A stretch of 62,990 bases of DNA from Bacteroidaceae bacterium (GTDB taxonomy: Bacteria; Bacteroidota; Bacteroidia; Bacteroidales; Bacteroidaceae): NCBI GenBank assembly GCA_017464815.1, contig JAFTYI010000042.1:1-62990 (forward strand), given 5' to 3'. Both the position numbers and the translations under genes were made by a program. The notes beneath the pieces were generated by a model. The model was not told the DNA's origin. It saw only the letters and a program-made list of their open reading frames with translations, and searched no databases. Position 1 is the stretch's first letter. Every line of letters begins with the position of its first letter. Shown here in pieces: positions 54,564 to 62,852 of this stretch.

Positions 54564-55991
54564 ATGAAAAAGTTTAGATATATATTGCCTCTTGTGGCAA
54601 CCTTGTTCCTCACTGCATCTTGTGATGAAGAGGACTATCGCAATCCCAGTGAGATTGTGAGCGAGTACATCAGCGAGCATAAGGAGTTGTTGACCTCTTC
54701 TGAGTTGGGATGGCGTTTTGACTATTCTCCCGATGACACTCAGTATGGAGTCTACACGTTCTTGATGAAATTCCACGAGAACGGCCGTGTGACCATGCAG
54801 ACTGATAAGGACTTCTATTATCTTTTTGCCACCGAAGAGGAGTTGGCGAAAGATTACGAACCTCGTGAGTCGGACTACACCATCCAACAGTCCGAAGCCC
54901 CTGTGTTGACCTTTGCCACTTATAATCTGATTACAAAACTGGCCGACCCTGAATTGAACGTGCCTGGTTACGGATGGAATGGCGAGAACGACTTCATCAT
55001 CATGGGACACAGTGCTGATGGCGACACCATCTACCTCAAGTCGTTGAAAGCACAAAAGAAGTGCTACATGGTGAAGAACACTGTCGACTGGGACACCTAC
55101 TTCGATGGAGTAAACAAGGTTATCGAGGCGTTTGGAGCCGGGAACTCCTACTTCCGCGACATTGAAGTGGAGGGATACGACGCTGCTGTCATGACTGATT
55201 TTAACATGGCTACCCGCATGGGAGTTGTCTATCAGTATGTGAACGGCAAGATTCAGACCGATGTATGCCGTTTCCGTTTCACTCCTGAAGAGATTTGTCT
55301 GGAAAACCCCTTGTACATCGGTGGCGAGAAGGAGATTACCCACTTCAAGCACAGTGCTACCACGGAACACTTCTTGGTAAACGGTGTAGAAGGCTCTACC
55401 ATCAAAAATGCCGAGGAGGGTCGTCCCAAGATGACTTTTGACGTGAGCGGAAAGGTCTTCAAGGGTATCTTTGAAGAAGAGATTGACGGCGTTATGGTAG
55501 AACGCGACGACATGTATCAGCTTGACACCAATCCCGAGGATTGTAATGACCTTTGGGTCGACTTGGCCAAGAATATCAAGAACTATCTTTATATGTTGGT
55601 CGTTCCCGGATACGACAAGGATTATTATGTCGCCCTGTATGCAGAATTGCCCGATGCCAGTGGCCGTACCCACACGGTTGTAGCGCAAGTTCAAATCAAC
55701 TATTCATGGTCAACTGCTGCCACCGACGAAATCACGTTCCGTGGCATCGCAACCAACACATTGCTCTTTGCCGGAACTGATACGGAAACGGGTGATTTTG
55801 CAGTAAACACCCCCTTGTCATTGGAGTTCAAGGAGCAGGTGGGAGCCGAATTCCAGGCTTACCTCACCGGCGTGTTCGGCAGCAACCGTGAAAGAATCAA
55901 TTGCGTGGTTGTTCCCTCTGCCGACGACACCTACTTCAGTTTCGTCAACAAGCAGACAGGTGGCTATTTGGGAATTATGAAAGCTTATTAA
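54564..55991 (+). CDS. DUF4302 lipoprotein
   Basis: A 475-residue lipoprotein (LFLTASC, Cys20) of the DUF4302 family, which regularly follows the SusC/SusD/zinc metallohydrolase trio. The reading frame is open 12 codons further upstream, inside the metallohydrolase gene. The ATG at 54564 is chosen because it gives MKKFRYILPLVATLFLTASC, a proper lipoprotein signal, one base after the preceding stop. The N-terminus has EIVSEYISEHKELLTSSELGWRFDYSPDDTQYG, a conserved beginning of this family. Function is unknown; a surface accessory binding protein for the SusCD complex is plausible. Confidence 0.88.
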   Translation: MKKFRYILPLVATLFLTASCDEEDYRNPSEIVSEYISEHKELLTSSELGWRFDYSPDDTQYGVYTFLMKFHENGRVTMQTDKDFYYLFATEEELAKDYEPRESDYTIQQSEAPVLTFATYNLITKLADPELNVPGYGWNGENDFIIMGHSADGDTIYLKSLKAQKKCYMVKNTVDWDTYFDGVNKVIEAFGAGNSYFRDIEVEGYDAAVMTDFNMATRMGVVYQYVNGKIQTDVCRFRFTPEEICLENPLYIGGEKEITHFKHSATTEHFLVNGVEGSTIKNAEEGRPKMTFDVSGKVFKGIFEEEIDGVMVERDDMYQLDTNPEDCNDLWVDLAKNIKNYLYMLVVPGYDKDYYVALYAELPDASGRTHTVVAQVQINYSWSTAATDEITFRGIATNTLLFAGTDTETGDFAVNTPLSLEFKEQVGAEFQAYLTGVFGSNRERINCVVVPSADDTYFSFVNKQTGGYLGIMKAY

Positions 55992-56021
55992 TCACTATTA
56001 GGAATAAAAACGAGTATTTGT

Positions 56022-57710
56022 ATGTTTAAGAAAACATGGATGGTAGCGGCAGGCATCTGCCTGATGGCTACAACAGTGTGGGCACAGATGCCGCAATTGG
56101 TGGAGTTGCCCACGCAGAAAATGGCTCCGGTAAAGATTTCGATGGAGCAAATGAAGGGAAGTCTGGAATCTGTGAAGATGCAGCGTCCTTCAATGAAGGC
56201 GAACAATGTGGCTCTTTCCGACAAAGTCATGAAGCCCATGACAGGAATTATCCCCGGAACAAAGAGTGTGATGACCCGTGCCGGTGCCTTTGGTGCCTAT
56301 TACGAGCTTCCCAAAGGACTCTACAACCTGAAGCCTGGCTTTGAGTATCAAGAAGGAAAATTTTCACGCCATGGAATCTTGGCTCCTGTCTATCAGGATA
56401 TCGTGTTCAAGGATGCATCAACGGGTGCAGAAGGGATTGACTGGTATGTAAACGAAACATTGGTGTACGATGACTCCATTGTTGTCACTTATGTGCCCGG
56501 TAATCAGACATTCTACTCTCCCATGCCTGAGTTGACCGCTTATGCAAACGGCGGAAAAGTTGACTCCATTTACCAGTATGGTTATGCCTATGATTATGAA
56601 ACAAAGGAGTATACCGAAGGACAGGCTGTGAACATCGGCTTCGGCTATGTGCATAACTTGGACGTGGGTGCCGAGAGTTTCTACAATACCTACATGAATA
56701 CAATGAACGGTTATTGGACACAGATGCTTTTCGGTTATAACGAGGAGAATAAGGCCGACTATTTCGAAATCTTTGATAAGCCTTTCCACCCCGTTGTGCT
56801 GAATTCTATGTTTACCTACGTGGCCACTCCCGTGGGACAGAGCATTGCCGATGTAGACTTCTCGCTGTATGTCATGGAATTCGACGAGGCCAAGCAAGCA
56901 TGGAAAAAGGCTTCAGAGAAGGTGACCGCCAAACCCGCAGGCAAGTTGGGCTCTATGGAAGAGTGCGACGTGTGGAGCTTGGAAATCTATTTTGAGAAGC
57001 CTCTCCTCATCGACGAGCAGTTTGCTCTCGTGCTGAGCGGTCCTCAGGATGGCAGTGTCTATTGGGCCTTCATGTATCAGGACGACCGCGACCTTTATAC
57101 AGGCAAAGTCACAGCCGGATACATTCCCCAGACAGGCGACTATGCCGGTTATCTGACACCCTATGCCATGCAGCCCGAGGGTGCTACCGAGCCTATCGCT
57201 TATCCTGCATCCATTGACTTGGGCCTTCAGATGTTCATGCCCTACAACATGGCATTCGACCCCACCACGTATGATTTCGTAAACTATGGAGGCTACACCG
57301 AGATTGGTGCAGAAGGATTGAATGCTCCCACCCTGTTGTGGAACTGGGAGGCTTACATCATGGGTTCAAAGGCCAGCATGAACATCACCTCTGACGTCGA
57401 TTGGTTGCGTGCCGAAATCACCAAGTATGCAGCTGACAGCTCATTCTTCTACAGCGTGGACATCTTGGCCGACCCGCTTCCCGAGAGTGTGGCCGGACGT
57501 CGTGGCGTGCTCACCTTCACCGATGGACAGGGCTACCAGTCAACTTGGACATTCGTTCAGGGCGACCCCGCAGCAGGCATCAATGGTCCCGTTGCAGCTC
57601 AGCCTGCTCTCGACCCCAATGCTCCCATCTTCGACTTGACGGGTCGTCAGGTAATTGCTCCTGCAAAGGGCATCTACATTCAGAATGGCCGCAAGTTTGT
57701 GGTGGAATAA
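56022..57710 (+). CDS. T9SS-sorted surface protein with BACON-like domain
   Basis: A 562-residue secreted protein. A signal peptide (ending TVWAQ) is followed by a long region without recognisable family (about 23-440), then a BACON/Ig-like domain (about 445-525, INITSDVDWLRAEI-type start, RRGVLTFTDGQGYQSTWTFVQG). The T9SS tail at the end reads APIFDLTGRQVIAPAKGIYI then QNGRKFVVE. No catalytic motif is visible. It is the last gene of the nine-gene operon, 30 bases after the DUF4302 gene. A strong palindromic element followed by a T8 run lies just downstream and probably ends transcription. It is likely a surface-exposed partner of the SusCD complex, by context. Confidence 0.86.
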   Translation: MFKKTWMVAAGICLMATTVWAQMPQLVELPTQKMAPVKISMEQMKGSLESVKMQRPSMKANNVALSDKVMKPMTGIIPGTKSVMTRAGAFGAYYELPKGLYNLKPGFEYQEGKFSRHGILAPVYQDIVFKDASTGAEGIDWYVNETLVYDDSIVVTYVPGNQTFYSPMPELTAYANGGKVDSIYQYGYAYDYETKEYTEGQAVNIGFGYVHNLDVGAESFYNTYMNTMNGYWTQMLFGYNEENKADYFEIFDKPFHPVVLNSMFTYVATPVGQSIADVDFSLYVMEFDEAKQAWKKASEKVTAKPAGKLGSMEECDVWSLEIYFEKPLLIDEQFALVLSGPQDGSVYWAFMYQDDRDLYTGKVTAGYIPQTGDYAGYLTPYAMQPEGATEPIAYPASIDLGLQMFMPYNMAFDPTTYDFVNYGGYTEIGAEGLNAPTLLWNWEAYIMGSKASMNITSDVDWLRAEITKYAADSSFFYSVDILADPLPESVAGRRGVLTFTDGQGYQSTWTFVQGDPAAGINGPVAAQPALDPNAPIFDLTGRQVIAPAKGIYIQNGRKFVVE

Positions 57711-57768
57711 TGGAGAAGAAAGCCCCCGACGTGTACTTCGGACACGTCAGAACGCTATAGTGAAGAGG

Positions 57769-57889
57769 GTGTGTCATAAATAAATTTTAGGCACGGATTA
57801 CACGGATTAACACGGTTTTTATGCTTTCATGTATATAATTTATCCGTGTAATCCGTGTAATCCGTGCCTGAAATTTATTTATGACACAC
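57769..57889. repeat. Palindromic MITE-like element, likely operon terminator
   Basis: Inverted ends GTGTGTCATAAATAAATTT with inner GGCACGGATTACACGGATTA arms, 121 bp in all, followed at once by T8 (57891-57898). It lies 58 bases after the last gene of the nine-gene operon, with a 7-bp GACGTGT/ACACGTC hairpin (57728-57748) before it. Confidence 0.75.
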
Positions 57890-57967
57890 GTTTTTTTTGT
57901 TGCAGTTTTCTAAAAAAGGAAGTGCTGCAAAGGAGCGGATGACCGCCCCCTTGGCATACCATGCTTT

Positions 57968-58098
57968 TGTCCGCTCCTAAACATCCGCCGGTGTTTAGGA
58001 GTTCTTCCGCTCTTGTTTAACTGCACACCTATAGCTACCGCAGGAGAACTTCGGCGGAACTTTAGGAATTCTTCCCCGCATCTTTAGGAGCGGTGCAT
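57968..58098. repeat. Five-unit 22-bp array, copy 3
   Basis: Units lie at 57988-58009, 58010-58031, 58032-58054 (23 bp), 58055-58076 and 58077-58098, with the same unit order as at 21901 and 38486, including the divergent unit 2 (TGTTTAACTGCACACC). The left inverted partial unit CTCCTAAACATCCG makes a hairpin with unit 1. Confidence 0.75.
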
Positions 58099-58164
58099 CG
58101 CAAGGGGTGGGGAAGAATATGGGAATATGTCAAAAATGGATTTGGGAGTGTGTCAAAATTAAGG

Positions 58165-58342
58165 GTCAGTCCTAAAACCCATTTGTAAATTATGCCGTCT
58201 CTGTCATTCTGAACGCAGTGAAGAATCTGTAAACATAAGCAATGCATTTCTAAAGCACACGTTGTCAGATTCTTCGCTTCGCTCAGAATGACAGAGACAT
58301 CATGTAAACCAATTATATACAACCGACTTTTCGGACTGCCCA
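58165..58342. mobile_element. Palindromic MITE, second full copy
   Basis: Same ends (GTCAGTCCTAAAACCC and complement) and core as the element at 38939, with a different central 40 bp. The 10-mer AAAATTAAGG flanks it at 58155-58164 and 58343-58352, consistent with a target duplication. The short stretch to 58440 shows only an AT-rich weak hairpin. Confidence 0.78.
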
Positions 58343-58440
58343 AAAATTAAGGCCGCCTATTTTTATTCCTGACAACCCCCGAAAAATAAGGGTGGCGTCA
58401 TTTTAAGCCTTATAATAAAAAATAATGGCGGAAGCGGAGT

Positions 58441-59115
58441 TTACTTCTTGCAGCACTTGTCGCAAGAGAGCACCTTCCACACGAGGGCCGACAGGGCTGC
58501 ACCGATGAAGGGACCTACGATGAATACCCACAGTTGTGACAGGGCCTCGCCACCTTGGAATACGGCAGGAGCAATGCTACGGGCGGGGTTCACAGAGGTG
58601 CCTGTGTAGTGGATGCCCACCAAGTGGATAAGAATCAGCGACAGACCGATGGCCAATCCTGCAAAGTTGCCGGCGCCTACCTTGCTGTCAGTGGTGCCCA
58701 AAACCACCAGGACAAAGATGAATGTCAACACAATCTCGGCAATCAGTCCGTTGACAACGCCGCCTGCACACGTGTTGGCACCAGTCGTTGTTCCCTCGGG
58801 AGCCAAGCCCGAAACCAACAGGGCCAGCAGGGCCGAACCAATGAATGCACCGATTACCTGGAAGACCATGTACATGGCTGCGTCCTTTCCGCTGATGCGG
58901 CCTGTCAGAAGACAGCCCAGTGTAATGGCGGGATTGATGTGGCAGCCGCTAATGCCGCCGATGGTGTAGGCCATGGCCACTACGGCCAAACCGAAGGCTA
59001 CGGCTGTGCCGATAACTGAAGCGGGATCCACACCGCAATTGAGACTTACGGCTGTGCCGCAACCCATCAGTACGAGAACCATCGTACCAATCATTTCTGC
59101 TAAATACTTTTTCAT
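58441..59115 (-). CDS. aqpZ: Aquaporin (MIP family)
   Basis: A six-span inner-membrane water channel of 224 aa, the normal AqpZ length. The two pore-forming half-helices carry the NPA motifs: GCHINPAITLG (about residues 57-67) and GTSVNPARSIAP (about 171-182, with the selectivity-filter Arg). The spans are Gly/Ala-rich. A cysteine/lysine-rich tail (CDKCCKK) ends the protein. Water (AqpZ) is favoured over glycerol (GlpF) by length and by SVNPARS, but this is an inference. It is a single gene, divergent from proC. Confidence 0.92.
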   Translation of the reverse strand: MKKYLAEMIGTMVLVLMGCGTAVSLNCGVDPASVIGTAVAFGLAVVAMAYTIGGISGCHINPAITLGCLLTGRISGKDAAMYMVFQVIGAFIGSALLALLVSGLAPEGTTTGANTCAGGVVNGLIAEIVLTFIFVLVVLGTTDSKVGAGNFAGLAIGLSLILIHLVGIHYTGTSVNPARSIAPAVFQGGEALSQLWVFIVGPFIGAALSALVWKVLSCDKCCKK

Positions 59116-59164
59116 AACTTTGAAACTGAGTTAGATTAATGTTAGTTATATATTATTGTCGGTG

Positions 59165-59172
59165 CAAAAGTA
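59165..59172 (-). promoter_or_regulatory. Promoter -7 element for aqpZ
   Basis: Reads TACTTTTG on the minus strand, 49 nt before the ATG at 59115. Confidence 0.5.
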
Positions 59173-59288
59173 ACTTATTTCGCGTTATATACGAAAGAAA
59201 TAATCGGGAAATCGCAGAAAAACATACTTTTTTCTGACTTTTGACGCGATTTTCTTGAAAAATGTAAGCAAAAACACGCGTATTTCTG

Positions 59289-59296
59289 TATCTTTG
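59289..59296 (+). promoter_or_regulatory. Promoter -7 element for proC
   Basis: TATCTTTG, 26 nt before the proC ATG at 59323. No consensus -33 is seen. Confidence 0.5.
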
Positions 59297-59322
59297 CAAC
59301 CGTTTAACCAAAAAGGTATCCA

Positions 59323-60099
59323 ATGAAAGTAACAATCATCGGTGCTGGGAACATGGGTGGAGCTATTGCCCGTGGACTGGCCAAAGGTACGATAGTCGGA
59401 GCGGCGGACATCACCGTGTCCGACCCTTCAGAGAAGATGCTGCAACAGTTGCAGAAGGAATTTCCCGAAATGGTGGTGACGACGGATAACCGCACGGCCG
59501 TGGGGGATGCCGACTTTGTGATTGTGGCCGTGAAGCCGTGGCTGATGAAGCCCGTGTTGGCCGAACTGCCCCTTCAGTCCCAGCAGGTGTTGGTGTCGGT
59601 GGCCGCAGGTGTCAGCTTCGAGCAGTTGGTGGAGTACACCGCCGCCCCCGAAATGACTATGTTCCGCCTGGTGCCCAACACGGCCATGTCGCAACTGGAG
59701 AGCATGACCCTCATTGCCAGCCGTCAGGCTACTCCTGAACATGAGCGCCTGATGGTGGAGATTTTCAACGAGATGGGTCTTGCCATGCTGGTGCCCGAAA
59801 GTCAGATTGCCGCCACCACGGCTCTCACCTCGTGTGGCATCGCATACGTGCTGAAGTACATCCAGGCCGCCATGCAGGCCGGTGTGGAGATGGGCCTTTA
59901 TCCCAAGGATGCCCAGCGCATGGTGGCGCAGAGTGTGAAGGGAGCCGCCGCCCTCATCCTGAACAACGACAACACTCACCCCTCCCTCGAGATTGACAAG
60001 GTGACCACCCCTGGCGGCATCACCATCAAGGGCATCAACGAATTGGAACATGCAGGCTTCACCTCGGCCATCATCCGAGCCATGAAGGCCAGCCGATAA
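59323..60099 (+). CDS. proC: Pyrroline-5-carboxylate reductase
   Basis: The last step of proline synthesis: reduction of pyrroline-5-carboxylate with NAD(P)H. At 258 aa it is slightly short but complete. The Rossmann start is MKVTIIGAGNMGGAIARGLAKG; FVIVAVKPWLMKPVL and the P5CR signature region LTSCGIAYVLKYIQAAMQAGVEMGLYP follow, and VTTPGGITIKGINELEHAGF closes the family pattern. The next gene begins 122 bases on, behind a CTAG-rich repeat array. Identity is secure. Confidence 0.95.
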   Translation: MKVTIIGAGNMGGAIARGLAKGTIVGAADITVSDPSEKMLQQLQKEFPEMVVTTDNRTAVGDADFVIVAVKPWLMKPVLAELPLQSQQVLVSVAAGVSFEQLVEYTAAPEMTMFRLVPNTAMSQLESMTLIASRQATPEHERLMVEIFNEMGLAMLVPESQIAATTALTSCGIAYVLKYIQAAMQAGVEMGLYPKDAQRMVAQSVKGAAALILNNDNTHPSLEIDKVTTPGGITIKGINELEHAGFTSAIIRAMKASR

Positions 60100-60115
60100 G
60101 ATTGAAACTTAAACT

Positions 60116-60187
60116 ATAGATAATATAGAAGCTCTAGAAAATCTAGAAGTTCTAGGCCATCTAGAAAATCTAGCCCATCTGGGCCAA
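60116..60187. repeat. 9-bp CTAG repeat array between proC and the XRE-cupin gene
   Basis: Eight nonamers in exact 9-bp register. CTAG occurs at 60134, 60143, 60152, 60161 and 60170; ATAG-type units precede and CTGG follows. The 34 bases after the array are ACCAAATA-type repeats and lead to the start codon. Confidence 0.75.
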
Positions 60188-60221
60188 CCATAACAGATAA
60201 CCAAATAACCAAATAACAATC

Positions 60222-60776
60222 ATGAACGATCAAATCAAACAGATAGCAGCGCGCCTGCGTGGACTGCGCGACGTGCTGGAGTTGACAGAGCAGGAAGTGG
60301 CTGACAGTTGCAACCTGACAGTAGAGGAATACCAGGCAATGGAGAGTGGCGCACAGGACATCTCGGTGAGCGCTCTACAGATGATTGCCCGCCGTTATGA
60401 CATCACGCTTGACGTGCTGATGTTCGGCGAAGAACCCAAGATGAGTTCCTACTTCCTCACCCGTGCCGGAAAGGGAGTGTCGGTAGAGCGTAGCAAGGCG
60501 TATAAGTACGAGGCGCTGGCTTCGGGTTTCCGCGACCGCAAGATTGACCCCTTCATCGTGACTGTGGAGCCGAAGGACGACAACGCTCCCCTTCACCTCA
60601 ACAGCCATTCAGGGCAGGAAATCAGCTACATCCTCGAAGGCCGCCTGCTGGTGAACCTGGCCGGCAAGGAGATTGTCCTCAATCCGGGCGACAGCCTCTA
60701 CTTCGATTCACTCCAGCCACACGGCATGAAGGCTCTCGACGGAAAGCCCGTGAGATTCCTCGCTGCAATCATGTAA
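60222..60776 (+). CDS. XRE-family regulator with cupin domain
   Basis: A 184-residue DNA-binding regulator. The helix-turn-helix is at about 5-60 (IAARLRGLRDVLELTEQEVADSCNLTVEEYQAMESG) and the cupin sensor domain at about 105-180 (HLNSHSGQEISYILEGRLLVNLAGKEIVLNPGDSLYFDSLQPHGM). This architecture often binds a small metabolite in the cupin. An acyl-CoA synthetase gene starts 26 bases downstream, and this pairing is common in Bacteroidales, so the regulator probably controls, or responds to the product of, that enzyme. The ligand is unknown. Confidence 0.92.
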   Translation: MNDQIKQIAARLRGLRDVLELTEQEVADSCNLTVEEYQAMESGAQDISVSALQMIARRYDITLDVLMFGEEPKMSSYFLTRAGKGVSVERSKAYKYEALASGFRDRKIDPFIVTVEPKDDNAPLHLNSHSGQEISYILEGRLLVNLAGKEIVLNPGDSLYFDSLQPHGMKALDGKPVRFLAAIM

Positions 60777-60802
60777 ACTAACAATACACTGAACATACGT
60801 CT

Positions 60803-62458
60803 ATGATAAAACGATTCTTAAAACAGACAGTCTTTACCTCACAAGAGGATTACATAAAGAACTTGCACATCAATGTGCCCGAGAACTTCAACTTTGCTTA
60901 CGACGTGGTGGACGTCTACGCGGCTGAGCAACCCGACAAGAAAGCGTTGCTGTGGACCAACGACCGTGGCGAAGAGCGCCAGTTCACCTTTGCCGACATG
61001 AAGCGCGAGACCGACCGCACCGCCTCGTTTTTCCAGACATTGGGCATCGGAAAGGGCGACCCCGTGATTCTCATCCTCAAGCGCCGTTACGAATTCTGGT
61101 TATCCATCCTGGCCCTGCACAAGTTGGGTGCTGTGGTGATTCCTGCCACCCACCTGCTGACCAAGAAGGACATCGTATACCGTTGCAATGCGGCAGGCAT
61201 CAAGGCCATTATAGCCGCAGGCGAGAAGGTGATTACCGACCACATCGTTGAAGCCATGCCCGACTGTCCCACAGTGGAGTCACTGGTGAGCATCGGCCCC
61301 GAGATGCCCGAGGGATTCAAGGACTTCCATCAGGGCCTTGATGAGGCTCCGGCCTTTGTGCGCCCCGAGCAGGCGAACACCAATGACGATGTGATGCTGA
61401 TGTACTTCACATCCGGCACCACGGGCGAGCCTAAGATGGTGGCTCACGACTTTACCTATCCGCTCGGACACATCACAACCGGCTACCTTTGGCATCATTT
61501 GCATGAAAACAGCCTGCACTTGACCATTGCCGACACCGGTTGGGGCAAGGCTGCGTGGGGAAAACTCTACGGGCAGTGGTTTGCCGGTGCCAACATCTTT
61601 GTGTATGACCACGAGAAGTTCACCCCAGCCGACATCCTGCACAAGATTGAGCAGTACCGCATCACATCGCTTTGTGCACCTCCCACCATCTACCGCTTCC
61701 TCATCCGCGAGGATTTGCGCAAGTTCAACCTCTCATCGCTGGAGTATTGCACCACAGCCGGTGAGGCACTGAACGGTGCGGTCTACGACACCTTCAAGGA
61801 GCTTACAGGCATCCGCCTGATGGAGGGATTCGGACAGACGGAGACAACCCTGACATTGGCAACCTTCCCCTGGATGGACCCGAAGCCGGGCAGCATGGGT
61901 GTGCCCAATCCGCAATACGACATCGACCTGTTGACCCCCGATGGCCGCTCGGCCGAAGATGGCGAGCAGGGACAGATTGTCATCCGCACCGATAAAGGCA
62001 AGCCGCTCGGCCTCTTCAAAGAGTACTTCCGCAGTCCCGAAAAGACCAAAGACGTATGGAACGACGGCATCTACTACACCGGCGACGTGGCTTGGCGCGA
62101 CCAGGATGGCTACTTCTGGTTTGTCGGACGTGCCGACGATGTCATCAAGAGTTCGGGTTACCGCATCGGCCCCTTCGAGGTGGAGAGTGCCCTGATGACC
62201 CATCCCGCCGTGGTGGAGTGTGCCATCACGGGTGTGCCCGATGAGATTCGCGGACAGGTGGTGAAGGCTACCATCATCTTGGCCAAGGATTACAAGGACA
62301 AGGCTGGCGAGGCTCTCATAAAGGAGTTGCAGGACCATGTGAAGCGTGTGACGGCTCCCTACAAATATCCGCGTGTCATCGAGTTTGTGGACGAACTACC
62401 CAAGACCATCAGCGGAAAGATTCGTCGTGTGGAGATTCGCCAGAACGACAAGAAGTAA
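60803..62458 (+). CDS. AMP-dependent acyl-CoA synthetase
   Basis: A 551-residue member of the acyl-adenylate-forming family that activates a carboxylic acid with ATP and CoA. The P-loop-like core LMYFTSGTTGEPKMVAHD lies at about 198-215, the adenylate motif YYTGDVAWRDQDGYFWFVGR at about 425-445, the hinge DDVIKSSGYRIGPFEVE follows, and the catalytic lysine is K539 in TISGKIRR. The sequence resembles the medium-chain/acetyl-CoA-synthetase-like branch (WGKAAWGKLYGQWFAG). The substrate is probably a short or medium acyl acid. It is coupled to an XRE-cupin regulator upstream. Confidence 0.93.
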   Translation: MIKRFLKQTVFTSQEDYIKNLHINVPENFNFAYDVVDVYAAEQPDKKALLWTNDRGEERQFTFADMKRETDRTASFFQTLGIGKGDPVILILKRRYEFWLSILALHKLGAVVIPATHLLTKKDIVYRCNAAGIKAIIAAGEKVITDHIVEAMPDCPTVESLVSIGPEMPEGFKDFHQGLDEAPAFVRPEQANTNDDVMLMYFTSGTTGEPKMVAHDFTYPLGHITTGYLWHHLHENSLHLTIADTGWGKAAWGKLYGQWFAGANIFVYDHEKFTPADILHKIEQYRITSLCAPPTIYRFLIREDLRKFNLSSLEYCTTAGEALNGAVYDTFKELTGIRLMEGFGQTETTLTLATFPWMDPKPGSMGVPNPQYDIDLLTPDGRSAEDGEQGQIVIRTDKGKPLGLFKEYFRSPEKTKDVWNDGIYYTGDVAWRDQDGYFWFVGRADDVIKSSGYRIGPFEVESALMTHPAVVECAITGVPDEIRGQVVKATIILAKDYKDKAGEALIKELQDHVKRVTAPYKYPRVIEFVDELPKTISGKIRRVEIRQNDKK

Positions 62459-62525
62459 ACAATTGGAGCACCACGGGTGTTGTATCAGTCAATGAACGTT
62501 AAACCCTGTATATATATAATAAGGT

Positions 62526-62726
62526 ATGAAGGAAGTATTCGAAGGCTCTCTTTGGGAAGCCGAAGTGGTGAAAGGACTGCTACAAGCCGAGGAGGTGGAC
62601 TGCATGTTGCGTGACGAAACGCTGGGTGCTGTCACCTCGCCCTATCTGACGTTGGGCGGCAATGTGAAGGTGCTGGTCAACGACGAAGATTACTCGCGTG
62701 CCAGTCAAATAGTGGATGCGCGCTGA
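62526..62726 (+). CDS. DUF2007 putative signal-transducing protein
   Basis: A 66-residue protein matching the DUF2007 family: MKEVFEGSLWEAEVVKGLLQ, then AEEVDCMLRDE and a small ferredoxin-like beta-alpha fold ending GNVKVLVNDEDYSRASQIVDAR. There is no signal peptide, so it is cytoplasmic. Members are annotated as putative signal transducers, without established function. It starts 67 bases after the acyl-CoA synthetase gene and may be cotranscribed with it. Confidence 0.86.
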   Translation: MKEVFEGSLWEAEVVKGLLQAEEVDCMLRDETLGAVTSPYLTLGGNVKVLVNDEDYSRASQIVDAR

Positions 62727-62738
62727 GGACTATTATTT

Positions 62739-62818
62739 AGGCACGGGTTACACAGATTACACGGATGATTTTTAAGATAGAAACAAAAATCCGTGTTAAT
62801 CCGCGTAATCCGTGCCTA
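62739..62818. repeat. Palindromic repeat, GCACGGATTACACGG family
   Basis: Inverted arms AGGCACGGGTTACACAGATT and the complement of TCCGTGTTAATCCGCGTAAT-type sequence, 80 bp, of the same family as 57769 but without its left GTGTGTCA end. Confidence 0.7.
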
Positions 62819-62852
62819 TTATTGACACATTGGGCACACCCTTATCTCGGGA

